DNA from: Shewanella sp. NFH-SH190041
GTDB lineage: Bacteria > Pseudomonadota > Gammaproteobacteria > Enterobacterales > Shewanellaceae
Reading direction: 5' to 3'
Assembly: GCF_024363255.1 (NCBI RefSeq)
Contig: NZ_AP026070.1
Span: 1,736,001 to 1,800,000 of the forward strand
Length of the DNA: 64,000 nucleotides
The stretch's first letter is position 1. Each line of letters begins with the position of its first letter. This document shows, in pieces, positions 26,912 to 37,100 of the stretch. The translations under genes and the position numbers were made by a program. Below the pieces are notes generated by a model. That model was not told where the DNA came from and ran no database searches. It saw only the letters and a program-made list of their open reading frames with translations.

Positions 26912-29496
26912 TCTCCCAGGTTACAAATAATGTGGCTGCGAGTGAGCATAATACTGACTCGTCAACGTTACCTCTGCATTCTTTGCCTCCCCAGATCCTT
27001 ACCTGGGAGTCGATTCCGGCATTACAGCTATGGGCTGGAGAGACACGTACAATCACATTGCCTCTGCAACAAACACAAGTATTACCAGTACAATTTTCGA
27101 TGAGTCCAGCTTCAAACTGGATAACATTGGACGCCCACCATGGTCAATTGATCCTAAATCCGGCATTAGCTGATATTGGTTCTTATGAATTTGAGCTAAC
27201 AGCTTCATCTGCTCAGGCTGTAGCTGTCACCAGGCTGTTGGTGGAGGTCGTTGATAAATCGCCCCATATACAATTTTTATCACCTCTGTGGCTACAGGCT
27301 CGTGGGGGGGAGTTAACGCAATTCAAGTTAATAGCCAGCCATAATCATCATCACACGTTGACGTATCAGCTGATATCTCCCCAGCCTTGGATGAGCTTTG
27401 AGCCAGATAGTGCAACGCTAACAGTTCAGGCTGATAACACTCAAACCGGTGATTATCCGGTGAAAGTTCAGATAACTGATGGCGAAATTACGACTCAGGT
27501 TGATTTACATGTTCAAGTATTGCGAAATTATCGTGATGCCAAATTGACGTTCAGGTTTGATAATAAAGAAGCTAATCAGTTAGTTTATCTTGGCATTAAT
27601 GTTAATAATGGCGCTGTTACTATAAAAGAAACTGTTTCTGAGAATAAATCAGCGCTAAAACATAATCGCTTATCAGTGGGAGATAGGCTTGAGCTGGCTA
27701 TTGAAAAAACCAGTAATCATCAGGTGTGTACCCTGGAATATGATGAATTGATATTAACGGATATCCCTCAATCCGTACGAATCTCCTGCTTGACTCCTGT
27801 CAGCCAGTCCTTTGCCCATGCAGAGCGTAGTTTTTACCTGCAAGAAGGGGCTTTTGATCCCGATCCTTATGATCTAAAAAATGCACTAGGACAAGAGATT
27901 CGTGAGCGTCCGACAGTAAAATTTAGCGTTGATAATCCCCAAATCGCTACGGTTGAATATTTAGGGAAGGAAAAAGCACTGAAAATTGTGCCCCATAATA
28001 CAGGGACTGTCACAATAACGGCAGAGCCCGCTGGTGAGTTTTATGATGTACATAATAATGCCAGCTATACCGTGCATATTCTGGATAAAACCCACGCCAT
28101 TCGAACGGAGTTTTGTCAAATCAACTGTGTTGATGGTTATGGAAAATATCAGGCGTTGGTTGCTGGGCGATCTGTCACAGTAAGGATGTATGATATCAAA
28201 GGTGATTTTACCTTTCAGGCGTTAGATGATGCCGGTCGGGTCTTGTTCAATTCCGCATTACATTGTGACAGCATTAAAGGTCCACAGGTATCTTATCAGC
28301 TTGATCAAACCTGTAATGTTGAACTGCCTAGCGAGGCGGTTGTTGTTAATGGCAGATATCAACTTATCCCAGAGGGTAGTGTTACCCCTGTTATTGATAT
28401 TGCCCCTAATATCTTTTCAGCCAAAGAGTTAATCGTGACCCTGGTTCGGGTAAAGGTAAACACTAAAAATGACGGTCAGTCTTATTTGGGCAGCTATAAC
28501 CTGTTTCCTGATCGTCGAAGTGATGATGAAGCTTTAGAAGATATTCGCACATTGTTACAGGATAAATTTGCCTTTACCAAGGTATCTGTTCGGGTACATC
28601 CCACAATCATAGAATTTACTTCTGACTCGTGGAAATATTCAGTATTGGATAAAGCCATTTCTCGAATAGATGCGATGCGTGCAAGTGATTTGGGACGAGG
28701 ATTTGCTAACCGTAATGTGTATTACGGGTTGGTGCCATTGCAGCCTAAAGCCAGAACCTTAGGGGTAGGATTTGTGGGGAGCTCTGCTGGTATTGATGCC
28801 TCAACCGGAAATCTACCTCCCCGGGATATAGCCCAATGCCGGGGTAAAGCTTGTCTATATCGATTTTATGGCACTTTAGTGCATGAATTGGGTCATACCT
28901 TAGGTATTGGTCACGCGCCTTGTGGCTCAACGGCATTCCCTTCATTAGGTTGGAAATATACCGATTGGAAACGAGGTTATAAAGGCGTTTTAAATAACAG
29001 CCCCATTTGGCAGCAAAGTAGTAAAACCTTGATGTCACCTTATTATGATTCAGATGTGAACCCCGGGGATCGTTATCCCGTGTTTGATATCATGGGGTAC
29101 TGCCATGGTTTTCAATTTTCTGAATATAATGTTTTTACGCTACTGAATAACTTACGACGTTATAACAAGTTTGAGTACAACGGCCCCTTGGCCATGGTAG
29201 AGCCTGCGGTGAATACTGTGTCATGGTTAATTTCTGATACAGATATTGAGTTGCAACCTTTGCATTCTGGACAGAACAATCTTCTACCAAACAGTGATTA
29301 TCGGGTTGAGGTACAGACGGATAAAGGCATACATCAACTTATGGCAACGCAACGCCCCTTGTTTGATCAGCATCAAAGCCTATATCAAGTTAATGTACCG
29401 GCTGATGAAATCATTCTGCAGCTTACGTTAGTTGATAACAAAGGGCAGGTGCTATTCCATCGAACATTCTCACCTGCCGGTTTTTTACCTGAATAG
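26893..29496 (+). CDS. Secreted zinc metalloprotease (metzincin-like) with Ig-like domains
   Basis: The frame is open from 26845; GTG 26893 is only the first possible start and has no ribosome binding site, so translation probably depends on the lipoprotein frame upstream. From residue numbering at 26893: cadherin/putative-Ig-like modules (about 45-125 and 130-215; WITLDAHHGQLILNP and WMSFEPDSATLTV repeats), a Big2-like module (about 345-395), then the catalytic domain with HELGHTLGIGH (H664, E665, H668, H674) and a Met-turn DIMGYC (M734). The extended zinc motif with a Met-turn defines metzincins; resemblance to M66 enzymes (StcE/TagA) is loose. It is divergent from the lipase, and both may digest external substrates. 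The N-terminal signal is encoded in another frame. Confidence 0.8.
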   Translation: MGQSPLISQVTNNVAASEHNTDSSTLPLHSLPPQILTWESIPALQLWAGETRTITLPLQQTQVLPVQFSMSPASNWITLDAHHGQLILNPALADIGSYEFELTASSAQAVAVTRLLVEVVDKSPHIQFLSPLWLQARGGELTQFKLIASHNHHHTLTYQLISPQPWMSFEPDSATLTVQADNTQTGDYPVKVQITDGEITTQVDLHVQVLRNYRDAKLTFRFDNKEANQLVYLGINVNNGAVTIKETVSENKSALKHNRLSVGDRLELAIEKTSNHQVCTLEYDELILTDIPQSVRISCLTPVSQSFAHAERSFYLQEGAFDPDPYDLKNALGQEIRERPTVKFSVDNPQIATVEYLGKEKALKIVPHNTGTVTITAEPAGEFYDVHNNASYTVHILDKTHAIRTEFCQINCVDGYGKYQALVAGRSVTVRMYDIKGDFTFQALDDAGRVLFNSALHCDSIKGPQVSYQLDQTCNVELPSEAVVVNGRYQLIPEGSVTPVIDIAPNIFSAKELIVTLVRVKVNTKNDGQSYLGSYNLFPDRRSDDEALEDIRTLLQDKFAFTKVSVRVHPTIIEFTSDSWKYSVLDKAISRIDAMRASDLGRGFANRNVYYGLVPLQPKARTLGVGFVGSSAGIDASTGNLPPRDIAQCRGKACLYRFYGTLVHELGHTLGIGHAPCGSTAFPSLGWKYTDWKRGYKGVLNNSPIWQQSSKTLMSPYYDSDVNPGDRYPVFDIMGYCHGFQFSEYNVFTLLNNLRRYNKFEYNGPLAMVEPAVNTVSWLISDTDIELQPLHSGQNNLLPNSDYRVEVQTDKGIHQLMATQRPLFDQHQSLYQVNVPADEIILQLTLVDNKGQVLFHRTFSPAGFLPE

Positions 29497-29517
29497 TTGA
29501 TTTAGCTCTACCCTGGA

Positions 29518-29988
29518 TTAATTCGCTGGTACCACTCTGGCACTGCCATTAAGGCTGAAAATATTTACCCGCTCACCGACCCTAAAAATCATTTTAGGGT
29601 CGACTTGTTGCACAATGGCGATAGTTTCACCATTATCCAGTCGAATAATCATATTTACGCCTTGGCGGGTGTCGATGGCCTGCCCGGCCTGGCTGCCTGC
29701 CGCCGCACCAAGTACGCCGCCCCCAATTGCCGCAATCTCTGCACCTGTGCCACCGCCGATATCAGATCCTAGCAAGGCTCCGATGGCACCACCTGCAAGG
29801 GTTCCCAATGCATTACCATTTTGTCCCTGCAACTTTACCGCATTCAGTTTTAAAATTGTGCCTGTTTGCACGGTTTGAATTTGTTGCGCGTCAGCAACTG
29901 TGTAGGCATCGCCATATGGATTAGTGGCGCAACCGCCCAGTCCGAACAGAGCTGTTAGCACCAGAGCGCCTAATACTGTGTGTTTCAA
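29518..29988 (-). CDS. slyB: Outer-membrane lipoprotein SlyB (glycine-zipper 2TM)
   Basis: A 156-residue lipoprotein. Signal peptide with lipobox GGCATN, then SlyB landmarks: DAYTVADAQQIQTVQTGTI, a glycine-zipper double helix (GTLAGGAIGALLGSDIGGG... GGGVLGAAAGSQAG), and RQGVNMIIRLDNGETIAIVQQ with the terminal FRVGERV. SlyB forms stabilising nanodomains around outer-membrane proteins under stress in enterics. The start is TTG with GGAGG four bases upstream, an unusual but well-placed choice; no nearby ATG fits. Monocistronic, converging on the metalloprotease gene. Confidence 0.88.
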   Translation of the reverse strand: MKHTVLGALVLTALFGLGGCATNPYGDAYTVADAQQIQTVQTGTILKLNAVKLQGQNGNALGTLAGGAIGALLGSDIGGGTGAEIAAIGGGVLGAAAGSQAGQAIDTRQGVNMIIRLDNGETIAIVQQVDPKMIFRVGERVNIFSLNGSARVVPAN

Positions 29989-30323
29989 AATGCCTCCACT
30001 TCAGCGAGTTCTGACTCAGCATAAGAGCAGAACATGATATTCAGCTGACATTATAAAAATGAAGTCCGGGGAAGGTTCAAGTATGCGGATAGAAATGAAC
30101 AGATTTTCATCAACAGGATCGCTCTGATTAATGTCATAACGGATGATGAATTCCCGTTGTGGTGCGTATACATGCTGTGATCTGTGTCAGAGGCAATTGG
30201 CTATGCTGGGTAATTGCGGGCTTGCAAAGTCTCTTTCCCTTAAATGAATGAAGTATTGATTTAGGGATTACGGATGTTCTATGGTGAGTATGTTACTTAA
30301 ACGTTAATCACGGGAGCATAAAT
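29989..30323. other. Divergent upstream region of slyB and the YceI gene
   Basis: 335 bases between divergent genes. It must hold both promoters. I see no strong dyad, operator or small gene. Confidence 0.45.
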
Positions 30324-30926
30324 ATGAAACGTGTCTTGAGATTCTCGGGTCACCGCTTATTGGGTCAGGCAATGTTGGTTGGTGCGGCGCTATTGGCAAG
30401 CACTGCTGCTGTGGCTGCGAACTATAGTCTGGACAGTGCTAATTCGAGTGTGAGTTTTGCCACCATCAAAAAACAGTATGTTGTTGAGCCTGCAACCCTG
30501 ACAGGGATGAGCGGCAGTTACAAGGGTGGGCAATTTGAGTTTAGTATTCCGCTATCCAGTGTCAGTACCGGGGTACAAATTCGTGATATGCGTCTTAATC
30601 AGCTATTTTTTGAGTCGCAGAAGTTTCCTGCGGTAAAAGTCAGTGGCCAGTTCAACACCAAAACCATGGCCAAAGATGGCGTGCTCAGTGCCAAAATACC
30701 CGCTAAAGTGACCTTGTTTGGCCAAACTAAGCAGATTATGTTTCCGGTAACAGTGCTGAAAGCCGGTCAGTTTATGCAAGTCAGCTCATCGGCGCCTGTG
30801 ATTATCAACGCTGCGGACTTTGGTATTCCGGCAGAGAATCTGAAACGTTTGTCTGCCACAGTCGGGGGCATTCCCTTATCTGACAAAGTGCCGGTAGATA
30901 TTAATCTGATTTTCCGTCAACGCTGA
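30324..30926 (+). CDS. YceI-family periplasmic protein
   Basis: A 200-residue secreted protein with a cleavable signal ending in AAVAAN. The YceI lipocalin-like fold is shown by YSLDSANSSVSFATIKKQYVVEP, FEFSIPLSSVSTG, a short MRLNQLFFESQKFPAVKVSG segment and LTLFG-like TLFGQTKQI. Family members bind polyprenoid or amphipathic lipids in the periplasm; several are base- or stress-induced. The GGGAG ribosome binding site is seven bases before the ATG. It stands alone, closed by a terminator. A specific ligand cannot be given. Confidence 0.88.
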   Translation: MKRVLRFSGHRLLGQAMLVGAALLASTAAVAANYSLDSANSSVSFATIKKQYVVEPATLTGMSGSYKGGQFEFSIPLSSVSTGVQIRDMRLNQLFFESQKFPAVKVSGQFNTKTMAKDGVLSAKIPAKVTLFGQTKQIMFPVTVLKAGQFMQVSSSAPVIINAADFGIPAENLKRLSATVGGIPLSDKVPVDINLIFRQR

Positions 30927-30969
30927 TAAGCTGTTGTGAGTTGTCAGTCCGTGTAAACCTTTTTGCAGA

Positions 30970-31003
30970 GATAAAAAATCCAGCCTAGGCTGGATTTTTT
31001 ATC
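30970..31003. terminator. Bidirectional terminator between the YceI gene and ddl
   Basis: Sixteen-base perfect arms (GATAAAAAATCCAGCC / GGCTGGATTTTTTATC) around a two-base centre; A-rich and T-rich flanks on both strands. Confidence 0.92.
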
Positions 31004-31041
31004 TCATAACTTGTGGTTAGAGACGAACCACAACTGCGCGG

Positions 31042-32052
31042 TTATTTGGATGCGAGTTGCGCCAGGATGTTATCGCGCAACATCACAGTAAAATCATCGC
31101 CATGGGCTTTGAGCATTTTCGGGAACATGGAAATCGGCGTCATACCTGGGAAGGTATTAATTTCATTGAGCAGGATCTCATTGTCCTGAGTGAGGAAAAA
31201 ATCAATCCGGGACAGATGACGCAGTTTCATGCCCTTAAAGGCTTTGATGGCATAGTGGCGGATTGCATCAATAGTTTCTTGACTGAGATCCTCTGCCTGT
31301 ACCTTAGTAACCGCCTGGCTCTGAGCGTTATATTTTTCATCAAAGCTGTAAAAGGTGTTGCTGGCACAGATGATTTCACCTGGTACAGTGGCGACTACCT
31401 CGCCCTGATATTCATACACAGCCACTTCCAGCTCTCTAGCAATAATGGTTTTTTCCACAATCACATAAGGGCTGAAGCTGAATGCTTCATTGAGCACAGT
31501 TTCAATTTGCTCAGCGTCGTCAACTTTATAGCAGCCTACAGATGAGCCTTGGCTTGCGGCCTTAACAAATACTGAGCCCCATTGGGCTAGCGCCTCTGCA
31601 GTACGATTAACGGCCTGTTCACCGGGCTCATCGAGAAACAGATATGGGGTATTGGGGATACCTAGCGCTGAAAACCACATTTTGGCGGTGATTTTATTGA
31701 AACAATTGACACTGGCTTCACCGCGGCAACCAAAATAAGGTAGGCCAATCAGTTCGAACCAAGACTGAATATCCCCTGTTTCGCCGGGATAGCCATGAAT
31801 ACAGGGCACGACATAGTCTACTGGCCAAGGGCTGCGATTATTATCTGCAAAAATAACTTCCCGGTCACAGGTCAGTTGGGCAAAACTGTCATCTTCACAG
31901 CGGTAACGGCCATCTTCCAGCAGTTCCAGCCATAACAGATTAAACTGTGGCAAGGTGGCCAAGTTGGTTTTTAGATAGCCAGCTGATAGCAGGGAAATCG
32001 CATGTTCACTGCCACCGCCACCGCACAGCAACAGTAGGTTATATTGGTTCAT
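31042..32052 (-). CDS. ddl: D-alanine-D-alanine ligase
   Basis: ATP-grasp ligase that makes the D-Ala-D-Ala end of the peptidoglycan precursor. Landmarks: [14 protein letters not shown] near the N-terminus, [11 protein letters not shown] (the HGxxGE motif), the ATP-grasp lysines and loop ([13 protein letters not shown]), and the metal-binding C-terminal block [30 protein letters not shown]. The 336-residue length is normal. It is not in the mur/fts cell-wall cluster, so it is the stand-alone DdlA-type copy. Single gene with a terminator behind it. Confidence 0.92.
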   Translation of the reverse strand: MNQYNLLLLCGGGGSEHAISLLSAGYLKTNLATLPQFNLLWLELLEDGRYRCEDDSFAQLTCDREVIFADNNRSPWPVDYVVPCIHGYPGETGDIQSWFELIGLPYFGCRGEASVNCFNKITAKMWFSALGIPNTPYLFLDEPGEQAVNRTAEALAQWGSVFVKAASQGSSVGCYKVDDAEQIETVLNEAFSFSPYVIVEKTIIARELEVAVYEYQGEVVATVPGEIICASNTFYSFDEKYNAQSQAVTKVQAEDLSQETIDAIRHYAIKAFKGMKLRHLSRIDFFLTQDNEILLNEINTFPGMTPISMFPKMLKAHGDDFTVMLRDNILAQLASK

Positions 32053-32166
32053 TGTTTCTCCGGGAGCCCGTTTTGTGTCGTCAGTGTAAGGAGCCGTTAG
32101 CTAACGGGCAAGCTATGAGTGTTGTTAAACTGGTCAGTTAGACCAGGTGTTTGATATATAGCAAAT

Positions 32167-34101
32167 TTATTCGTTTTGTGACCATAGGCGCTGCGCCAGT
32201 CCTGATGCCCGTACTGTCGGATGCAAACAGGCAGCTTCAAATACCTTCTGACTGCCAAGACAGATAAAGTGCGTTTTGGCTCGGGTGATAGCGGTATAGA
32301 TCAGTTCTTTGGTCAGCAGTTGCCGCTGAGCCGGGCTGGGTCTAGGGGGAAGTACTAACGCCACCGTCGCAAATTCACTGCCCTGGGACTTGTGCACTGT
32401 CATGGCAAAACAGGTCTCATGGCCAGGTAAACGGGCCGGTAATACTTTAAGGACACTGCCATCAGCCTGAATAAAATGGGCCATTAGACGCTGACTATCA
32501 TTGCAGGGCAGAATAATACCAATATCCCCGTTAAACAGCCCAAGATTGTAATCATTACTGTGAATAATAATGGGCCTGCCGGGGTAAAACTCCTGTCCCG
32601 GCTGGATAAATCCCGCCTGTTTCAATGCGGCAGTCATATGGGCATTGATGCCGTCAACCCCAAATTCGCCTGCCCGTGTGGCACACAGGATCCGAAAGGC
32701 GTTATATCGGTCAATAATCTGTTCGGCAGTGAAATCTGGCCGGTGGATCACTTCCAGATAGTGGCGGTAATACTCACAAGCTTGGGTTAATAATGGCGTA
32801 AGTCCGCGGCTTTTATCTCCGTTACCATGATCCAACCAAGTCAGCTCATGGTGCCCCTGTTGCCAGGTCTGCTGAATGTCAGCTTTATCACTGCGATTGA
32901 CGGCATTAGCCAAAATGCCGATCCCCGCATCGGTGGCAAATCTGTGGCTGTGTCTGAGCATGCACAGGTTATTACCAATACCGGGGTTGGAACTTATCAG
33001 CCCGGCCATATCGGTATGGCACAGTTGGGACAGCTGGGTGGCAAAATCAGCGCTGTAGCGCATTTGCCAATTATCTCCGCTGCGAAGACCCGCACAGATA
33101 TCGGCTAATACTGCTCCGGCCTCCACTGAGGCCAATTGATCCTGATCCCCCAGTAAGATTAATCTGGCATGGGGCGGCAGCGCATCAAGTAGCCGATCCA
33201 TCATAGGTAAATCAACCATGGAGGCTTCATCCACAATCAATAAATCCAGATGCAGCGGGTTATCTTTATGATGGCGGAATTTATGCGAACCGGGGATCAC
33301 CCCTAGCAGTCGGTGCAAAGTCGCAGCGTCTTCCGGAATACGGGCAATCACTTCAGCATTAAGATCGCTGGCCTCGGCTTTATCGGGAGAGGCTTTACTG
33401 AGCTGTTCCAGTAGACGCCGTTTAGACGCTTTGATGGATTCCGTCAGTCGGGCGGCCGCTTTCCCTGTAGGGGCAACCAAGCGGATGGTCATCTCTTTGT
33501 TAAGGCAAAGTAGCATCAGCAGTTTGGTGACCGTGGTGGTTTTGCCGGTTCCAGGTCCACCGGTAATCACGGCAAAACGCTGACAAATTGCTGTGGCGGT
33601 CGCTACTTTTTGCCAGTCAGTGTCCTTACTGTCTGCCATTGGTGGAAATAATTGCGCTAGGGCAGCAGCTGTGCCCGCCGGGACAGGTAATATCTGGGCC
33701 GCCATTTGCTTTAGCCGTTTCGCTACTCGCAGTTCAAAATCATAATACTGTTTCAGATACAGCCGGGAGCCATCAAGGACCATAGGCGTATTATCCTTGC
33801 CATCTCCCACGGCAGGCAGCGCGGCAATGGCATTGAGCAGCGTAGTAAGTGGCGCATTAATTTGAATTTGGCTGCTGCGCTCCAGCATAGGGTTAGCTAA
33901 ATTAAGCTGCGCCAACGGTAGACAGGCATGCTGGGCTGACAATTGTCGGCTGAGTAGGGCACAAATCAATATAAACAGGGGTGAATCATCCCGATGAATC
34001 GCGGCCATCTGCAGAGCAAAGTGGCGATCCAGCGGCGTGAGTAGGCGCTCTTGCTCCCACTGTTGCAGTAACTGGCCGATGGGCTGGGTAGTTTCAATCA
34101 T
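32167..34101 (-). CDS. recD: Exodeoxyribonuclease V alpha subunit RecD
   Basis: The 5'-3' helicase subunit of RecBCD. Walker A GGPGTGKTTT is at residues 181-190, DEASMVDLPMMDRLL is motif II, LLGDQDQLASVEAGAVL is motif III, and the C-terminal block TVHKSQGSEFATVALVLP with LIYTAITRAK holds motifs V and VI. The start is ATG 34101, which overlaps the recB stop as ATGA; the longer frame to 34116 is not needed. The length of 644 residues is a little above the Escherichia coli protein. Last gene of recC-recB-recD. Confidence 0.95.
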   Translation of the reverse strand: MIETTQPIGQLLQQWEQERLLTPLDRHFALQMAAIHRDDSPLFILICALLSRQLSAQHACLPLAQLNLANPMLERSSQIQINAPLTTLLNAIAALPAVGDGKDNTPMVLDGSRLYLKQYYDFELRVAKRLKQMAAQILPVPAGTAAALAQLFPPMADSKDTDWQKVATATAICQRFAVITGGPGTGKTTTVTKLLMLLCLNKEMTIRLVAPTGKAAARLTESIKASKRRLLEQLSKASPDKAEASDLNAEVIARIPEDAATLHRLLGVIPGSHKFRHHKDNPLHLDLLIVDEASMVDLPMMDRLLDALPPHARLILLGDQDQLASVEAGAVLADICAGLRSGDNWQMRYSADFATQLSQLCHTDMAGLISSNPGIGNNLCMLRHSHRFATDAGIGILANAVNRSDKADIQQTWQQGHHELTWLDHGNGDKSRGLTPLLTQACEYYRHYLEVIHRPDFTAEQIIDRYNAFRILCATRAGEFGVDGINAHMTAALKQAGFIQPGQEFYPGRPIIIHSNDYNLGLFNGDIGIILPCNDSQRLMAHFIQADGSVLKVLPARLPGHETCFAMTVHKSQGSEFATVALVLPPRPSPAQRQLLTKELIYTAITRAKTHFICLGSQKVFEAACLHPTVRASGLAQRLWSQNE

Positions 34102-37100
34102 AATGTCAGTTCCCATTGACTGGTAGCAGCTTGCTGACCGCTGAGTAAGGCATCCAGCGCATCTATCAGGGCAAAATCAGGTTTATCAAAAAAGACGCCA
34201 CAACCAGGTTGCGATGCGGACATGCCCCGCAAAAACAGGTAATAGCAGCCGCCAAAGTGCTGCTGGTAATCGTAATCTGGTAATTTCAAACGCAGATAAC
34301 GGTGCAGGGCAAGGGTATAGATAATGTACTGCAGATCATATCTGTGGCTGTGAATGGCTTGGGCCATATTCTCTTGATTGTAAGCGGGATAATCATCCCC
34401 CAAGTAGTTGGATTTATAGTCGGCAATGTAATAGCGGCCTTGATATTCAAAGGTCAGATCGATAAACCCTTTGAGCATGCCTTTAAATTCATCAAATTTC
34501 AGCTCACCACCATAACCAAAGCGCGCTAACAGTTGTGATAAGGCGATATCTTTCAGCCCACGATCCTGCAGCCAGCTGGCGTCATCGCCAAGAGGCAAAT
34601 AAAACTCAAGTTCAACCAGCTTATGTGCTTGGTCAAGCTGGGCCAGTTGAATTGGATTACCTTTGTGCCCTGTCAAAGGTGCATGGAGCAGATCCAGATA
34701 CCAGTCGGTTAAGATCTCTTGCCACTGCGCATCAATACCGTATTGCTCCATCGCCCCGGGTAAGCAGGTCGGGAGGCCGGTCTCTGCCCGGGTGAAATCA
34801 ATCAGCTCCAGCACCAAGTGCATAAAGGTACCGGCATTAGCGCCTCGCTCAAAGGTAAAGCGACTGGGTTGAGGTTCAGTGTCTGCTTGCTGCAAAATGG
34901 CATCATCACTGAGTTCCTCATCCCCGGCACCGGGCTGAATATATTCATGGGGCAGGTGCTTAACCAACCCAGAATAGCTGCCAACTCGCCAAGGCACTTG
35001 TGGCCGCTTGGCTGGCACTGCCGGAGAGCAGGGGAGTTGCTGTTGCTCACTAGCCCCCTTAAGTTGCGTCACTTGGGTTGTCGGTATTATCTGACTGACA
35101 CTGATGGCCTCACAGGCCAAGGTTTGGGCGGAGGCAGTCATGGTGTCGGCATCACATTTGTTATCTTGGATCCCCAGTAAATAGCCAATCGCGGTATTGG
35201 CAAGATAACTGTTGATACCGGATTTATTCATGCGGCAATGGTTGGCTATATAGAGATAGCAGCGGTACACCGGCCGAGTCAGGGCAACATAGAGTAGACG
35301 TAAATCTTCCGCCATCACCTCTAGCTTGCATTGCTCCCAGCCATCGTCACTGCCATTTAAATCCCAGATTAATTGGTCATCTCTGTGGTAAAGCATGGGG
35401 GCAGGGCGACGATTGCTGTCCCGCGCCAGACTGACAAAGGGAATAAAGCAGATGGGGTATTCCAGCCCTTTACTTTTGTGGATGGTCACGATTTGTACCA
35501 AGTTCTGCTCACTGGCCAGTCGCAATTGTTGCTCCTCACCACTTTGACCTGTGCCCAACTCCTGTTCAAACCACCCCAGTAATGCCGCGATACCATCAAG
35601 CTCTGCGGATTTTTGTTGCAGAAGTTCGGCCAGATGACGAAAATCAGTCAGCCGTCGCTCGGCATCGGGTTCGCGAGAGAGTCGCTCCAGTAATTGACAT
35701 TCATCGGCCAACAGTAATAGGGCGGGCATAATACCGCGCCGACTCCAGAGTTCGTGCAGGCGCATAAACTGCTCTAAGATCTTACTGCGCAGGTTTTCTG
35801 ACTGATTGAATTCATGGATGGTGTTGGCATCATAACCCAATAGACGACTGGCCATAGCAGAGCGGATCGCCGTTTCATCGCGGGGATTGGCCAAAGCTTG
35901 CAGGATGAGGGCGATCTCTCTGGCCTCAGTCGTTTGCATCACACTGTCCCGGCTTAAAAATACCGCGCCCACCCCCCGGCTGCGCAGTGCCTGCTCCATT
36001 ACCGCTGCTTCATTGCGATCGCGCACCAAAATAGCAATATCCCGGGCCTTAACTGGTTCGGTATGGTCTTTATTTTGTAGTAGACATAAAGGCTCAGGCG
36101 CCGATGCACCATTGAGCAGTTGGGTAATTTCTTCCGCAGCATCGGCAGCCAACTGGCGTCTAGCCGTCGTTTTATTCAGGCCATCTTTACTATGCTCCGG
36201 CAGCAGGCGTAATTGCAGCGCGGCTAGATTGTTATCCGGGCCGATAAGTTGTTTGCTGCCATCATCTTTAGCATTGACACTATCAAATGGAATAGCGTCA
36301 TTAAGAAATGGCTGCGCATGATGGGTAAATACACGGTTTACCGCAGTCACCATCGCTTGGGATGAGCGGTAATTCGTGGCCAGATTATATCTGTCCGGCG
36401 TGGCGTTACGGGCCTGAATATAGGTGAAAATATCTGCGCCACGAAAGGCATAAATTGCTTGTTTGGGATCCCCGATCATCAACAGGGTGTTGCCACTTTC
36501 ATGGCACTGCTGTGTGGGATAAATCCCAGAAAAAATCCCGTATTGCAGTGGGTCGGTATCTTGGAACTCATCGATCAGCGCTACCGGAAAGCGACTGGCA
36601 ATACACTGACGCAACCGCTGGGCAATCCGCGCCTGATGGTCATCGGTGTTTAACGCTGTGTCCTGGGAATGAATCTGGTCTTGCTCGCTACCATTTTCCT
36701 GATGTGAATTTTCGCTTGAGTTTGAGTCTGAGCCTGAGCTTGAATTTGAACTTAGGTTTGACGTTTGGTTTGTGTGGCTATCGGGATTGGCTCGGCTGTG
36801 CTGTCCCAGCGCTAAGGCCAAGGTTAACAGCAAATCATCTGGACTAAGTACATTACGCTCTGCTTTGAGCGCCATAAATCGGTTTTCAATTTGCTCCCGG
36901 GCGGCGTACAAAAATGCTGGCAGTAGGGCGGCAATAGCCTCGCTAACCAGTTCAATTTGCACCAGCGCCTTAGCTTGCTCGGCCTCAGGTAGAATGCCAC
37001 CTTTTTTCAGTTTCAGCTGAGACAAGGACAGGGAGGTTAATAGTTTGCTGTCGGGCAATCCTGCTTGATATTTTGCCCAATTGTCCATTCTGGCAAGCAT

